Shown here one piece after another: positions 54,820 to 64,000 of a DNA stretch of 64,000 bases. The position numbers and the translations under genes were made by a program. The DNA comes from Clusia tigrina (lineage: Eukaryota > Arthropoda > Insecta > Diptera > Clusiidae). Within the stretch, counting starts at the first letter, position 1, and every line of letters begins with the position of its first letter. The notes under the pieces are model-generated. The model made no database searches. It had not been told where the DNA came from and saw only the letters and a list, made by a program, of their open reading frames with translations. Location: the NCBI GenBank assembly GCA_920105625.2, contig CAKKTE020000093.1, positions 868,001 to 932,000 on the forward strand. Direction: 5' to 3'.

Positions 54820-55221
54820 AGAGATAAGTTTAGCCAAAACCCGAGGTTACTCCGAGAAACGGCTACAATAACATTAACAGCCACAACTACCATCGTTCAA
54901 TTAGCTTCGCAGAATAATCTCCTGGCGCAAAAAATCGTTTTTAACCACGAAAATATCGAACATAACATAGCCAAGCTTTATCGGCTAAACTTCGTAACGA
55001 TTTCTCCAATGAGAAAATATCCATTGTCACTCACTAAGCGAATATCGAATATTTATTTTGACTTCGTCAGAAGCGCACCTAGTCGCGCAAGCTTGCGTCA
55101 TCTTTTTACGTACCGATCCAGAAAGAAGGGAGGGGTATGCAGAGTTCATCGAGGGACTTCACTCCGACAACGACGGTCGTCAAATGGACCAGCGGGTAGC
55201 AGAGGGCGCAGTATAATGTAA
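54820..55221 (+). CDS. D orphan ORF of unknown function
   Basis: A frame of about 133 codons is open, with the first ATG only at 55009. The first half has a helical look (VQLASQNNLLAQKI, then ENIEHNIAKLYRLN). The second half is strongly basic (Arg/Lys/Ser/Gly-rich, ending GSRGRSIM). I recognise no family. It lies in the place of env in errantiviruses but has no hydrophobic segment. It could be a remnant of a longer gene, or chance. Confidence 0.3.
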   Translation, partial: RDKFSQNPRLLRETATITLTATTTIVQLASQNNLLAQKIVFNHENIEHNIAKLYRLNFVTISPMRKYPLSLTKRISNIYFDFVRSAPSRASLRHLFTYRSRKKGGVCRVHRGTSLRQRRSSNGPAGSRGRSIM

Positions 55222-55648
55222 GATTTTATGTATAGAATAGAATTGTGTTATTGTTTAGGTTTTTGTATATACGCCAATGAGAAAAGAGTCAATGAAAGAC
55301 CAAATTATAAAAAGGGGAATATAAAAAAATAATGATGGATAAAAATAAGAAAAAAATAAAAAACAAAAACAAAGTAAAGAAAAAATAAAAATAAAAGAAA
55401 GAAAACTACAAAAGAAAATAAAAGCTAGAGAAAAAAAAAATATATATATGGAAAAGAAAAGAATAAAAAAGGAAGAAAAAACCGTGATAGAACCCAAACA
55501 AGGCGATTTCATGGAAAAAATAAAACAAATTATATATATGTACTATAGAGTTAAATATATGCACATAATTGTTTACAGTGCAAGAAAAATATTGTAGAGA
55601 TTTTATGGAAGTTAGTTGCACTAACTTCTTTTAGAAAGAGGGGAGGGA
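55222..55648 (+). other. D purine-rich 3' tract and polypurine tract
   Basis: Between 55300 and 55500 the plus strand is almost purely A/G with AAAAT interruptions. A minus-strand ORF (55255-55512) in it is only a shadow with Phe/Ser repeats. AAAGAGGGGAGGGA at 55635-55648 is the polypurine tract, directly before the TGTTGTGAG start of the LTR. Confidence 0.7.
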
Positions 55649-56120
55649 TGTTGTGAGTTAGAATCAAGCTACCTACGCGTAGTTGACTCACAGCACCGGC
55701 TCCTATTAAATTCATTAAGAACGCACATATTTTTAGGGTGCAAATATTGTAAATGAATAGTATTTATGCACTAATTATGATGTAAACTTTTAGGGTGTCA
55801 CAGTTCCGCAGTCAAGCTGATGAGGGGCATTTAGAATGCACCGACGACACTTTTACTTGCAGTAGGTCAGTGGGCTTGAGCCACTGACACCAAATAACAA
55901 ATGCGTAACTGGAACACCAGAAAAGTCAAGACGTAGACTGTAATGTTTATTTGTAAATAGTATATAAGAACTAGTATTTTTAAGAATAAAGCTCCCTTGT
56001 GATTTTGACGAAAAGTGTCTGTGAGTTTTATTTGTAACAAAGTGATGTAGGTTTACAGGTTACCGCGACAGGACATTCCAGAGGACGTCTCTCGCTGACA
56101 AGCAGATAAGGACCCCAACA
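55649..56120 (+). repeat. D 3' LTR
   Basis: This 472-bp LTR has the same TATA and AATAAA arrangement as the 5' LTR. The 8 bases TTCTAAAC after GACTT are missing. Confidence 0.92.
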
Positions 56121-56124
56121 CTAT
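56121..56124. repeat. Target-site duplication CTAT, right of D
   Basis: Partner at 46094-46097. The following bases continue the ORFa frame (T-AC AGA GAA). Confidence 0.92.
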
Positions 56125-56207
56125 ACAGAGAACTTATCTTAGCCACCACAAATGAAGACAAAATTCAAATTAAAAATAAACTAGCTGATGCTAGAAAAGA
56201 ATATTAA
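56125..56207 (+). CDS. C leader ORFa, second part
   Basis: This is the end of the protein begun at 45803. It reads YRELILATTNEDK and on to DARKEY and TAA 56205-56207. It has no start of its own. Confidence 0.75.
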
Positions 56208-56356
56208 AATTTATAATATATATATTATATAAATTAAAAACTTAAATTAACAAGAAATTACAATTAAATAAGTTATGTAAATTATATTAAATTCTAATAT
56301 ACAGAGATTTTTTTTTCTTCTCATAATATAAAGACAATATACTCGTATATATAAAA

Positions 56357-56488
56357 ATGGGGAAAACTCAAAGCAAACAAGAAAATATTATTGTATCAAA
56401 TAATAATAATGTAATTGCTGAGTATGTAATGACTAGAGGCGACTCTGTCATAATATTTACATTGATAGCCATATTTATTGTAATTTAA
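56357..56488 (+). CDS. C leader ORFb, tiny myristoylation-type membrane protein
   Basis: This intact ORF has 43 residues, starting MGKTQSKQENI and ending with TAA 56486-56488. It has the myristoylation pattern (Gly2, Ser6), an Asn-rich middle (SNNNNV) and a C-terminal hydrophobic run (VIIFTLIAIFIVI). It is the counterpart of A ORFb (9796-10014) in N-terminus, hydrophobic segment and position before gag. It is shorter because the protein ends right after the hydrophobic segment. Function is unknown. Confidence 0.65.
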   Translation: MGKTQSKQENIIVSNNNNVIAEYVMTRGDSVIIFTLIAIFIVI

Positions 56489-56545
56489 TATAAAATAAAC
56501 ACTTATTACAAACCTATGTAATGAAACAGCTAAATAGAACAAATA

Positions 56546-57103
56546 ATGTCTGATTCTACTGCTCAATTAAAAAAGATCTTAAGTAATTTAAAAAAGAGCC
56601 CAAAAAGAATATATTCATCAAATTATATATTAAACCTTAAAAATAATATAGAATTATTAAAAACAGCGTTTAAAAAAGAACTAGAATCACAAAAAGGTGA
56701 ATCTCAAAAATTTGATTTTAAAACAAAATTTAACCAAATCCTATTTGAAATCGAAAAAATAATCAAAATGTCAACTTTCGATATACTTAATTGTTTAAAA
56801 TTGGTACCTGATTTCTCAGGAAAGTATGACGATGCCAATAAATTTATAAATACCATAAAAATAATAGGAGACACTGTGCCAACTGATCAATCAGTAGTAT
56901 TTTTCAATTTCGTGCTTAACACAAAAATTCCAAACCAAATACGACATAAAGTTGAATTATTATTATCAACAAAAACTCTCGCTAATCTAAAATCACCTAA
57001 CACAATACTAGAAGAAATCACACGTGCACGACAAGGCAACCAAACAGTCACCAAATATGCTGAAAAACTTGAGATTCTAATAACAGAGCTCAACACTTTA
57101 TAA
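56546..57103 (+). pseudogene. gag: C gag, N-terminal two thirds
   Basis: 185 codons from ATG 56546 are intact. The N-terminus is Lys-rich and helical (AQLKKILSNLKKSPKR). A capsid-like part from residue 72 (STFDILNCLKLVPDFSGKYDDANKFI) corresponds to the A block SFSIETASKSLPTVTGNF. It ends at TAA 57101-57103. The Asn-rich tail seen in A is missing because of a deletion that joins this region to RNase H near 57157. Confidence 0.78.
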
Positions 57104-57156
57104 ATACAAAATATTGGTGAAGAAAATAAGCCAACAATATTAAAATCAAACGACCT

Positions 57157-57660
57157 GAAATAGCAAAGCCCTTGAATTCACTCTTAAAGAAAGGAAATAC
57201 TTTTGTTTGGAGTTCACAGTGCCAAGAAGCTTTTCAAAAATTAAAACTTGCAATAACACAACCACCTGTACTCCAATCCCCAGATTTTAACAAAGAATTC
57301 GTACTCACAACTGATGCATCAAATTATGCATTAGGAGCAGTACTTTCCCAAGGTATCATTGGAAACGATTTGCCAATTTCATACGCAAGCCGCACTTTAA
57401 ACAAGCACGAGGAGAAAAAGCCAGTTATAGAAACAGAATTATTGGCCATACATTGGGCAATAAGCCACTTTAGACCTTACTTATATGGCAATACATTCAC
57501 AGTAGTAACAGACCACAGACCATTAGTAGCATTATTTTCACCCATCATCAAAATTAACTAGAATTAGGTTAGACCTAATGGATTATAATTTTAAAATAGA
57601 ATATAAAAAGGCAGCATAAATACAAATGCCGATGCACTAAGTAGAATTAGATTAGACTCT
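57157..57660 (+). pseudogene. pol: C pol, end of RT and RNase H
   Basis: Starting at EIAKPLNSLLKKGNTFVW (the RT/RNase H border), the frame is open to 57561 with VLTTDASNYALGAVLSQ and FTVVTDHRPLVALFS. A frameshift near 57548 and a TAA near 57617 follow. The next frame has TRIRLDLMDYNFKIEY and NADALSRI. Protease and nearly all RT are deleted. It is close to A in wording but clearly a different family. Confidence 0.8.
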
Positions 57661-58049
57661 AATATACTTAAGGATATGATACCTTCAGTTTTAATAACAA
57701 CTAGAAGTAAAAATCAAAATAGGATAGAAAATGAACCCAACGATACAGAAGCAAATTCTATAATGGAGACTGGCCAACTCTTTATTTGGAATTGCATTTC
57801 AGTATCGGAAGTTCGAAAATTTAGAAAGTTAAAATTTATACAAGAAATTAAAAACGCGTCAAGGAAAAAGATAAGCTTATAAGATAAAAATAACAATAAA
57901 AGTTTGCCTAATATAAAAATCACCGACACAGAAATAGTAATGCAAATTAGCGATACTCCAAACTCGGACTTAGGTACAGTCTTGGAGAAACTAATCACTG
58001 TTTTACACAAGAAAAATATAGAAAATGTAGCGCTACAATCAAATGATAT
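57661..58049 (+). pseudogene. pol: C pol, linker between RNase H and integrase
   Basis: Polar linker matching that of A (LITTRSKNQN against VITRGMANKN; LFIWNCISVSEVRKFRKLKF against the A linker near 13435-13485). A TAA at 57880 breaks it. E is inserted after ATAT 58046-58049; the frame resumes at 61398. Confidence 0.72.
58046..58049. repeat. Target-site duplication ATAT, left of E
   Basis: Partner at 61394-61397. Reading 58049 straight to 61398 keeps the C frame (SNDIFKCHD). Confidence 0.88.
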
Positions 58050-58080
58050 CTGTGGTCATAAGCAATAATCGCCTAAGTAG
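58050..58080 (+). repeat. E left terminal inverted repeat
   Basis: It starts CTGTGGTCA and ends GCCTAAGTAG. It matches the reverse complement of 61363-61393 with three transitions. Confidence 0.92.
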
Positions 58081-58579
58081 TAAACTATACTTTCGAAATA
58101 AATTACTTTTTACATGCAGAGGCTTTTTTGAAAAAAAATATAAAACAGTTTTAGAAAAAATGCAATGCAAAATCAAATATTTTTACCTGCACAATACTTA
58201 GGCCAAAAATAATAATGAAACTTCCTTTGTTTAGGAGAAAATAAATGAACATAAATAAAAATGGTTATGGCAAACGTAAAATATGAGATTGTAATGACTA
58301 TGTTGACTTAGGATTTTATTGCAAATGAATGTTTTGTTTGTTGCCTAGCATATATTGAGTTAAGCAACTATTGTATATTTAAACTTACCAAGGCAAAGAG
58401 TTAGAGCACTTTAGGTAAGTAGTATTTTATTTAAAAAAAAAGTAATTTTGCAAATTCATTATTTTAAACTTAATTTCATTTTCAGAAAATTTAATTATGT
58501 AATTTCTATAATGAGAAAAAAACGTAAAAGATGTAAATATATATGTTATATTTATATATATATTTATACTTAATCTAAA
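58081..58579 (-). other. E 3' flank, no gene
   Basis: This AT-rich stretch between the stop of the transposase and the left repeat has no ORF and no recognised motif apart from ATATATTTATATA runs near 58540-58570. Confidence 0.5.
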
Positions 58580-60731
58580 TCATTCTGCTTCTGATTCATC
58601 TTCTAAGTCTGGATGTATATCTGTAGAGTTGTTTGTTAACAAACTTTTATAAAAAGGATGAAAACATGGATTCACAAATGGTAGTAAATCAATGAGGTCC
58701 TTTTTCTTATTTGAGCTGATTTTAACATCTTCAGTTAGCACAGACAGGTCGCCTTTAGCTACTGAGGTTACACCACGTTTTAACAAATTTAATGTTTTAA
58801 AAGGAGCATCTAGATCTAATGTGGTTTTATAAAAAAATGTTTGCGAAATTTGCCTTTGTAAATCTTAGCCATCTTATATTTTTCCAAACGAATTTCTCCC
58901 CGTCTTGATTTGTAGTCCTCCACATAAACTTTATTTTTAACAGGAGAGAAAATTGGAAAAAATCCACTGCATTCATTTCAACGACGTTAAATGTATGTTT
59001 AGAACCCGCACACCTTATAAAATTGTACCAATCGTGTGGATGATGTATTTGAGCATCAGTTCTTTTCTTTTTTCTTTCTATCACAGAGTGATCCACATCA
59101 CATTCCATGTGCGTGTGTCCAGGTTCTAAAAATTTATGATCAATAGTTTCTAAAGTCGTGTTAACTTCAAGAGCCAGTATGAACATTGCACATACAAATG
59201 AATTCTTATTTTGTCCCGAATCGCTGTAAAAGATTGCTTGATTAACTTGTGAAAGACTGTTTATAAACTTGAACAAGCACGATGCGATTTGGTTGCCGCC
59301 ACGGGCAGATAGTGCCTCATGCCACATAAAGCAATGTGGGGTACCAGTTGTGCAGTCGTGAATAGTTAAATTATATGTCCAAAGTTGCCTTTTGTAGATA
59401 CTTATTGAGGTTCTTAAGTACGGGGTAGGCAAACACTGCTGCAAATCAAAAGTATAGACTTTAACTGTGGGATCATTGGAAGCGGAGGCTTTATCATTCC
59501 TTTTAGACTCATATGCTAAATCTGCTTTACTTTGATGGGCTGAAAGCTCATTTTGTAAGTCATGTAGTAGGGTATTATCGGTTTCCTGTTTAGCAATACC
59601 AATTTTAGCACTGAATTTCTCGCATGTAGAACAAGTATCCAGCTTAGGTTTCTTAAATTTTATATTCATGGCTGTAAAATATTACTAAATTAAATAATCC
59701 TATGAGGTGATAAAGAACCTGCTTACTTTTAAAAATACTACTGTATGAGGAGATGCTTACTACATCGGATTTGTATTTATCGCAATACAAATTATACATT
59801 TGAGCCAGGGATATATCGGCATGTAAGTATTTGCAACTTGTATCCCTCCTGGTATAGTGACTTTCGTATTTTGGAAAGCTGTTTATGTGGTCCTTTACAA
59901 GTTCAATCTTATCATCTGTAAGTTTATTTTTTCCTCCACCTGATCCACGCAGATCAGAAAAGTCACTATCAGGATAACGTAATTTCTTTTTCAAAACAGT
60001 TTTAACGAAACTTGTACTCTCATCAAAGCATTGCAGGAAACATTTTTGGCATACCTGAACTCTTTGAGCTTGATACGCCACATAATAAGCAGCTCGGAAC
60101 TTTCGGTCACGAGGCCGGGTGCTTGTCCAAATTTTGTTGTTTTTTTTGCTCTTGATGTCAACTAAGGAACCAATGAACAAAATTCTCTGATTGTACGTAC
60201 CCAAAGACCAATATTTCTGAAAAATACTTCTTTGGAATGCAGGGGGTACCTTTGCCTTGCACTTCATGCGACAATCAAGCACAAGAGGTCTCAATTTTCT
60301 TTCCGGCACAACATCACCCTTTACATTTACGTATGCTTTTCCATGATTTCGCCTTCTGTATGCCTTTTTCCTAGAATAAGCTCTTTGAGTCGTAGTCGGG
60401 GCTCCGTTGAGTAGATCCTCATTTTCTATATCAGTACTATTCCCATCCTCATCGGAAACTGACGCTTCATAGTCGGGATCTTGATCCGAGTTATCACTGT
60501 CAAAATGGGGAACTTTATGTTGAGTTGATTTATCTTCCTCATTCTCACTGAGTAGTTGAGTATTTAAAACATTTGTAGATAAATCAGCCTCACTGCTATC
60601 TAAAAAAGACATGTGGCTACTTTCATCATAACCTATTTGTTTAAAAAATTTAAAAATTAAAGTAACTAAGGAATACATTTTGTTTTTTAACTATCACCTA
60701 TTACATTTCCTTCGTATTCGATTTCATCCAT
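58580..60731 (-). CDS. E transposase, three exons, one frameshift
   Basis: On the minus strand the proposed exons are 60731-60698, 60632-59727 and 59671-58580, with introns of 65 bp (GTGATA to AATAG) and 55 bp (GTAAGC to TTTTACAG). The phases match (ATA-G/GT and A/CC), giving about 676 residues if one surplus base in an A run at 58831-58837 is ignored. The N-terminus is acidic. A middle block has HINSFPKYESHYTRRD and KYLHADISLAQMY, exon 3 begins with a CxxC motif (DTCSTCEKF), and candidate acidic catalytic blocks are YTFDLQQCLPTP, FYSDSGQNKN and DVDHSVIE. I take it for a DDE-type transposase of a widespread insect family; the superfamily is not fixed. Exon 1 is the least certain, and a start at 60678 is the alternative. 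Confidence 0.72.
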
Positions 60732-61362
60732 TCTATGTTTGGTTATTAATTTATTTTTTAATGTTATTTAAATTTAACAAGAAGTATTTACTTTCAATTT
60801 CAATGGCACTTTTCTCTTTGAGATAATTCGTATAACTTCTGCACTAATCACACTAAACAGCTTAACCAAAATCATTTTAAAACGGTACCTTAATTATAAT
60901 AACCTAGCTGCACTTTGCACAAAAACTGAGAGCATAAGTCATTCTCATTTTACGCTTATGTCCATATAGCTCTCCTAAAAACACATCAACAACAATGCAT
61001 TAATAGCTTTTGTAGAGATAGTACATTACATTCAAACATTCTCAATTTGGAATAACGGCTTATCTTCACTTTAGCTCTTATATAAATTCTCTTGTTTATG
61101 CCAAACAATTAAAAATAAAAATGTGCAAAAACAACTTAAGTCGTTATAAGCCATTTTAATAAAACAATATTGTATGTGAACATTATCTTATGTATATTTT
61201 GGCTGCTATAGTAAATGTAATAGGGCTTCGTTGCGAGTTAAGCTAACATGTTTTTACTAATATTTAAAAAAATAATATAGTTAAAGAGATAGGGATTTTA
61301 CGTAATTATAAAGTTTTATTAGTGGAATATGGTAGCATATATAACTCAATTCGTTTTTAAGT
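60732..61362 (-). other. E 5' flank, presumed promoter region
   Basis: About 630 bp of AT-rich sequence lie upstream of the transposase start on the minus strand, with no ORF. The transposase promoter must lie here, but I recognise no clear TATA/initiator pair. Confidence 0.45.
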
Positions 61363-61393
61363 CTACTTAGGCGGTTATCGCTTGTGACCACAG
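61363..61393 (-). repeat. E right terminal inverted repeat
   Basis: This is the partner of 58050-58080, ending TGACCACAG before ATAT. Confidence 0.92.
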
Positions 61394-61397
61394 ATAT
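61394..61397. repeat. Target-site duplication ATAT, right of E
   Basis: Partner at 58046-58049. Confidence 0.88.
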
Positions 61398-62566
61398 ATT
61401 TAAATGTCATGACAAAGAAAATTTAATGAGAACATATAATGAAATTCATATGAAAATAATAAAATCAGGACGGCAAACTTTTAAAATTCTCATTTATTAC
61501 CCACCAATGACAGTGACAGAACACACTGATCAATTACGATTAATCAATGAGTATCACAATTCAAAGGTAGGAGGTCATATCGGTGTAAAACGAACAATTT
61601 GTAAACTAAAACAAAAATACGTATGGCGCGGTATGAACAAAATGGTCAAACATTTTATTCAAAACTGCGAAAAATGCTGTAAAAATAACACAACTCGCCA
61701 CAATAAATAAGCTCTAGAGATAACACTTACACCAACAAGCCCATTTGAAATTATTCAAATCGACACTGTCTGTCCACTTAAAATTTCAAATGGATACAAA
61801 TACATACTAACAATACAATGTGAACTAACAAAATACATAGAAACATTCCCGATGCAAACGAAAGATGCAATAGAAGTTGCAAAAACATTCATTTAGTAGA
61901 GAAATTCATTTTACGCCGCGGAACTTTGAAAACACTTAAAAGCGACCAAGGCACCGAATTTAAAAATGAATTACTCACTTCCATATGCAAATTACTTGAT
62001 ATAAAGCACATAACTTCCACTCCCTACCACCATGAAACAATAGGTTCAATTGAACGCAACCACAGAGTCTTGAATGAATATTTATTATCATTCTCAGGCA
62101 CTGGTGATTGGGAAAACTGGCTTCCTTATTACACTTTCGTTTACAACACCACCCCACACACAGATACTAACTATTCACCATTCGAACTCATCTTTGGAAA
62201 ATTAGCAACATTCCGAAACGAAAAATCAATAACAACCCAAAATTTTATAACTTAGAAAGCTATTTAACAGAACTTAGAACAAAAATTTTACATGCACAAG
62301 ATTCAGCAAACAGAATGCTCGGGAAAGCAAAATGCACACGTAAACAAATTTATGATAAAACATGCAATAGTAGTAATTTTAAAATAGGTGATCTAGTCTT
62401 TTTAAAAACCAGCGACCAAAGAAAACATGTAAGCCCATATGAGGGACCATACAAAATAATTGAAAGAAACAATGTAAATTCTACTATACAAAAAAAAAAC
62501 AAAACAAGAATAGTACATAACAATAATTTTAAAAAAATTTATCTCAGCACATATTTAATTAAATAA
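61398..62566 (+). pseudogene. pol: C pol, integrase of copy 2
   Basis: The zinc block (GGHIGVKRTICKLKQ and CEKCCKNN) is open to TAA 61708. The first catalytic Asp (IQIDTVCPLK), with Cys in place of the usual Gly, follows in the same frame. TAG pair 61894-61899, identical to copy 1, breaks it. The part 61926-62255 has LKSDQGTEFKNEL and GSIERNHRVLNE, with both catalytic residues. An A missing near 62225 shifts it again, and 62315-62566 is the C-terminal basic domain with PYEGPYKI. Confidence 0.82.
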
Positions 62567-62749
62567 ACTATACGAGTATATAAATATTATTACCTAATTA
62601 AAATACATTACTTTACATAAATAAATATATTCTTATCTAATTAATAAATAATTTAAAATATGTAAACCTCAGTGCCACAAACGCCTAGTACAATCTTAAA
62701 AATAATTTTATTCTTTGAAACGAAATCATTTTTCTCTAAAGGGTGAGGG
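62567..62749 (+). other. C 3' UTR and polypurine tract, copy 2
   Basis: Near-identical to 44641-44831, ending AAGGGTGAGGG before LTR 3. No ORF. Confidence 0.75.
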
Positions 62750-63624
62750 TGTAATACACTTTTAAACACTTCATGTAAATGCACCTTAATGCATTCAAAA
62801 GCACTCCGTGTGATGCACCTTAATGCACCCAAGCATAAAGACAGCCTTCACGAGTGATACCATGTGCGCAACAATTACACGGCACACACTATCCCTTGTC
62901 TGTCATTCTCCCACGATTTGTTTATCGTTATGCGATAACAAGAAACGAGGATCGGACTGTCCAGACACAGCTCGACACCGATACTCGTGCCACAACCGTC
63001 GCTCAATGCTTTCTCACGCCATCTTGTTCGACGATATGACGGACAGTCATAAGAGCTGGCAGAACGACAGACAGATGATCTTGTTGCACATGTCTGCCGC
63101 ACTGCAGACCATGTACTCCATCTAATGCACTATATGGTCGCAAGTAAATAGAGCGCACCAATAGGGTACGTGCTCTACACTCGTGAAAGAGTATGCACTA
63201 CTGGCATGCGCGTTGCACTTAGGGTAGGTAAATCATAGTTTACATTCCATAAACTGTATAATAGATTAGAATAAGTTTATTATAACACCCTAGGTTACTT
63301 ATTAAATAAAAACACAGGGGATGATCCCTCAAGATCCTGCTTACAAACTGAGCACTACTTCTTTTAATTCCTCGGCAGTTCAAATAGAACTTGCCTTTTT
63401 ATAATCATCATATGACCATTTGGGCAGTCCACTGACTTGCCACAACATATGAACATTTGGGCAGTCCACTGACTTGCCACAACATATGAACATTTGGGCA
63501 GTCTACTGACTTGCCACAACATATGAACATTTGGGCAGTCTACTGACTTGCCACGTACATAGGCAGCAACCAGAATGCCAATATAAACTGGTCCGGACTG
63601 ACATAAAAATACAGACATATTATA
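62750..63624 (+). repeat. C LTR 3
   Basis: This 875-bp LTR starts TGTAATACAC and is followed by an unmutated PBS (63625-63636). It is very similar to LTR 2. Confidence 0.9.
63409..63554 (+). repeat. 37-bp tandem repeat in C LTR 3
   Basis: The same four-unit array as at 45490-45635, with a few substitutions. Confidence 0.95.
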
Positions 63625-63636
63625 TGGCGATCCTGC
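63625..63636 (+). promoter_or_regulatory. C primer-binding site (intact copy)
   Basis: TGGCGATCCTGC, then CAGACCGAATCAGG. It follows the LTR directly and matches the A site for 12 bases. Confidence 0.75.
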
Positions 63637-63721
63637 CAGACCGAATCAGGAATTATAAGAAAACAAAAATCTAATCAAATCATAAGTTGGAAACTAAAAA
63701 TAAATTAAACACATTACTGGA

Positions 63722-64000
63722 ATGAGGAAAGAAGAGTTTGATGCCATCTTCGAAAAGTGGGCAAAGCTATTGTCCCCACAAGAAGAAAAACAAACTGCAA
63801 ACACACTTCCTGCTGACGAATACAATCCAGGTTTACCACATCCCGATTTTCCGAAATACACACCACTAAGACTCGGACCAAAACCATTAACAATAGAAGA
63901 ATATCGACTACGCCAGGAAAGTAACAAACCGAAGCAGTACCCGAAACAAGAGCGTAAGAAGAAAAAGTGCACAGGAGACCGCACTGTACGACACCGCCAC
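63722..64000 (+). CDS. C leader ORFa, third copy, runs off the window
   Basis: ATG 63722 opens the same protein as at 45803, with about nine substitutions over 93 codons (for example ADEYNPG for VDEYNPG). There is no stop up to the window edge. It shows that another C unit begins here. Confidence 0.8.
   Translation, partial: MRKEEFDAIFEKWAKLLSPQEEKQTANTLPADEYNPGLPHPDFPKYTPLRLGPKPLTIEEYRLRQESNKPKQYPKQERKKKKCTGDRTVRHRH

Larger units (their letters stand above)
46098..56120 (+). mobile_element. LTR retrotransposon D (Ty3/Gypsy), nearly complete
   Basis: This 10.0-kb element has LTRs of 480 and 472 bp, TGTTG/CAACA ends and a CTAT duplication. The order is PBS, a 1.1-kb leader, gag with three zinc knuckles, protease, RT, RNase H, integrase, a 2.35-kb region without a clear gene, a PPT, and the 3' LTR. 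The PBS is close to the TGGCGCAGTCGG-type site used by several insect Gypsy elements such as 17.6 and 297. An errantivirus-like relative that has lost env is possible, but I see no Env motif. Damage in gag-pol is limited to four in-frame stops. Confidence 0.88.
58050..61393 (-). mobile_element. DNA transposon E with three-exon transposase
   Basis: This 3344-bp cut-and-paste-type element has 31-bp terminal inverted repeats (28 of 31 matching), a 4-bp ATAT duplication and one gene on the minus strand. The 4-bp duplication and the transposase wording may fit the Sola group, but I am not certain of the superfamily. Only one nucleotide of damage is visible in the coding region. It sits in C pol. 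Confidence 0.85.
43448..64000 (+). mobile_element. Family C LTR retrotransposon, tandem array of at least three LTRs
   Basis: This Ty3/Gypsy family is related to A. The order is a partial LTR (43448-43920), integrase 3' part, LTR 2 (44832-45705), leader ORFs, gag, RNase H, integrase, LTR 3 (62750-63624), and a leader ORF that runs out of the window. LTR 2 and LTR 3 thus each serve as the 3' LTR of one copy and the 5' LTR of the next. Both internal copies are deleted: copy 1 from inside its LTR to integrase, copy 2 from gag to RNase H. D and E are inserted in copy 2. Integrase defects shared by both copies indicate duplication rather than independent insertions. Confidence 0.8.

Noticed and set aside
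53298..55648. env gene of an errantivirus in D
   Set aside because: No signal peptide, cleavage site, fusion-type motif or membrane anchor could be found. Only an unassigned basic ORF is present.

Overview
The window is almost certainly heterochromatic or otherwise TE-packed DNA of a fly. I find no host gene, rRNA, tRNA or CRISPR array. The insect and probably dipteran origin is inferred from four things: a jockey-clade and an R1/LOA-like non-LTR element, several Ty3/Gypsy LTR retrotransposons with 4-bp target duplications, very short (55-65 bp) introns in a DNA transposon, and AT-rich DNA with TATACGAGTATA-type microsatellites. I cannot fix the genus; a brachyceran such as a tephritid or drosophilid is a guess.

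Layout. (1) Positions 1-956 are a jockey-type gag fragment. (2) Positions 957-41390 are one R1/LOA-like non-LTR element (here L). It is cut by a jockey-like element J (2223-6724) and by LTR retrotransposon A (8448-40967, TSD ATAG). Skipping A plus one TSD copy rejoins the L reading frame exactly. (3) A is a 412/mdg1-like Ty3/Gypsy element with 675-bp LTRs. Its integrase gene is interrupted by element B (TSD ACAT), which has a tRNA-Lys-type primer site and lacks RT, most of RNase H and integrase. (4) A segment running from A gag to the middle of B has been tandemly amplified. Four head-to-tail chimeric A/B units of 6.6-6.95 kb (10812-38009) sit inside the A/B nest, each junction creating the same in-frame B-A fusion ORF. 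(5) Positions 41391-43435 are the 5' end of a minus-strand LTR element F, interrupted by a probable solo LTR G (TSD CTAT). (6) From 43448 to the window end lies family C, related to A, as a tandem LTR-internal-LTR-internal-LTR array. C is interrupted by D (46098-56120, TSD CTAT), a fairly well preserved Ty3/Gypsy element, and by E (58050-61393, TSD ATAT), a DNA transposon with 31-bp terminal inverted repeats and a three-exon transposase gene on the minus strand.

How the parts relate. Target duplications and restored reading frames give a firm order of events: L before J and A; A before B; B before the amplification; C before D and E. A and C share the same PPT/LTR start and the same PBS core. 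They also share two small ORFs between PBS and gag: ORFa, and ORFb, a tiny protein with an MGK(S/T)QSK N-terminus and one hydrophobic segment. All elements carry defects. D pol and the E transposase are the least damaged.
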